In this document: positions 63,491-64,000 of the stretch, piece after piece
Position numbering within the stretch: the first letter of the stretch is position 1
Layout of the letters: each line of letters opens with the position of its first letter
Assembly (NCBI GenBank): GCA_014584295.1
Contig: JACTNC010000051.1
Location: 86,866 to 150,865 of the forward strand
Direction of reading: 5' to 3'
DNA length: 64,000 nt
From: Verrucomicrobiota bacterium
GTDB taxonomy: Bacteria; Verrucomicrobiota; Verrucomicrobiia; Opitutales; Opitutaceae
Program-made: the position numbers and the translations under genes
Notes under the pieces: generated by a model
The model's database searches: none
What the model was told of the DNA's origin: nothing
What the model saw: only the letters and a program-made list of their open reading frames with translations

Positions 63491-64000
63491 GGAGGCTGTG
63501 TCGACGGCACGGGTTTTTCCATGCCCGATACCCCCGGCGAATCACCGCCGGTGGCCCTATGCGGGCGGGCAAAAACCGGGCTGTGGTTTTCCCACCGGCA
63601 AACTCGTCGGGCTGTTCTGTTTGCACACCAGCCGCCTGCTCTGCTTTGCCCAGAGTAGCTGGAAGAGCCACGAACTGTCGTTGGCGGACCGACTGCTTGC
63701 GGCTTTGCATGCAGGCGACGTACTGCTAGCCGATCGGGCGTATTGCAGCTGGACTTTCCTCGCGCAATTGCTCGCACAGAAGGTCGATTTTGTGATGCGC
63801 CTCCACCAAGGCCGCACCCTGTGTACGCGTCGTTATCGCTTCTGGTCGGAAGTCTGGAAGAAGCCTCAGCGTCGGCATTCACAATCCCTGCGTGAGTGGA
63901 GGAAACAGCCTGCACAACTGCGCCTGCGTCTGGTGCGCTTTCACGTGCACGCCCCCGGATTCCGCACCAAAAATATCATCGTCGTCACCTCCTTGCTCGA
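63491..64000 (+). mobile_element. IS4-family transposase fragment, frameshifted, continuing past the window
   Basis: The sequence CVDGTGFSMPDTP (from about 63497) is the catalytic Asp block of IS4-type transposases. It is followed one base out of frame by NHRRWPYAGGQKPGCGFPTG, then ELSLADRLLAALHAGDVLLA, DRAYCSWTFLAQLLAQKVDF and FRTKNIIVVTSLL, running off the end of the window. Removing one C from the run at 63531-63535 restores one frame, MPDTPANHRRWPY. An in-frame TGA at 63488-63490 bounds the visible 5' end. Inverted terminal repeats are not in view. Confidence 0.8.

Overview
The window is GC-rich, densely coded bacterial chromosome. Several traits together suggest a Verrucomicrobiota member, most likely close to Opitutaceae: two formylglycine-type sulfatases, a TonB receptor with an STN domain next to FecR and an ECF sigma factor, a huge secreted protease/beta-propeller protein ending in paired C-terminal domains, and many secreted proteins with discoidin-like ends. 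The assignment is inference from gene content; there is no rRNA gene here.

Bases 1-7043 hold a carbohydrate-acid catabolic locus: the end of a glycosidase-like gene, an FAD oxidoreductase, an MFS transporter, a kelch (NanM-like) protein, a DapA/NanA-family aldolase and a divergent GntR/LacI-type regulator. Bases 7313-13637 carry two ABC-2 exporters in one overlapping operon, a secreted discoidin-like protein, an ECF sigma factor and a probable membrane anti-sigma factor. Bases 13814-18794 form an iron/siderophore block (TonB receptor, esterase, sulfatase) preceded by a Fur-like inverted repeat. A 1983-residue thioester alpha-2-macroglobulin follows.

Bases 25752-29359 are the most interesting stretch: a HlyD-type adaptor, an unlisted 58-codon gene with a textbook double-glycine leader (27069-27245), and a C39-peptidase ABC transporter, that is, a compact peptide maturation and export system. 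A fused ATP-grasp/alpha-E protein converges on it. Housekeeping genes follow (carB, purU, a TPR protein), then a 1402-residue subtilase, a thioredoxin-like protein and a 5'-nucleotidase.

A tRNA-Leu(UAG) at 45557 marks the start of an accessory region. The last 22 bases of its gene body are repeated at 48897-48918, bracketing about 3.3 kb with an esterase, an antitoxin/nucleotidyltransferase pair, a fumarylacetoacetase remnant and a Phd/VapC module, but no integrase. Further on are a PemK module, a second sulfatase, a DUF234-type ATPase and copies of an undescribed hairpin repeat of about 85 bp. The window ends with a FecI/FecR/TonB-receptor trio (56381-61345) and then a gene graveyard (61883-64000): a ParE module cut at its 3' end, a cut nucleotidyltransferase pair, a frameshifted Mrr remnant and a frameshifted IS4-type transposase running off the edge.
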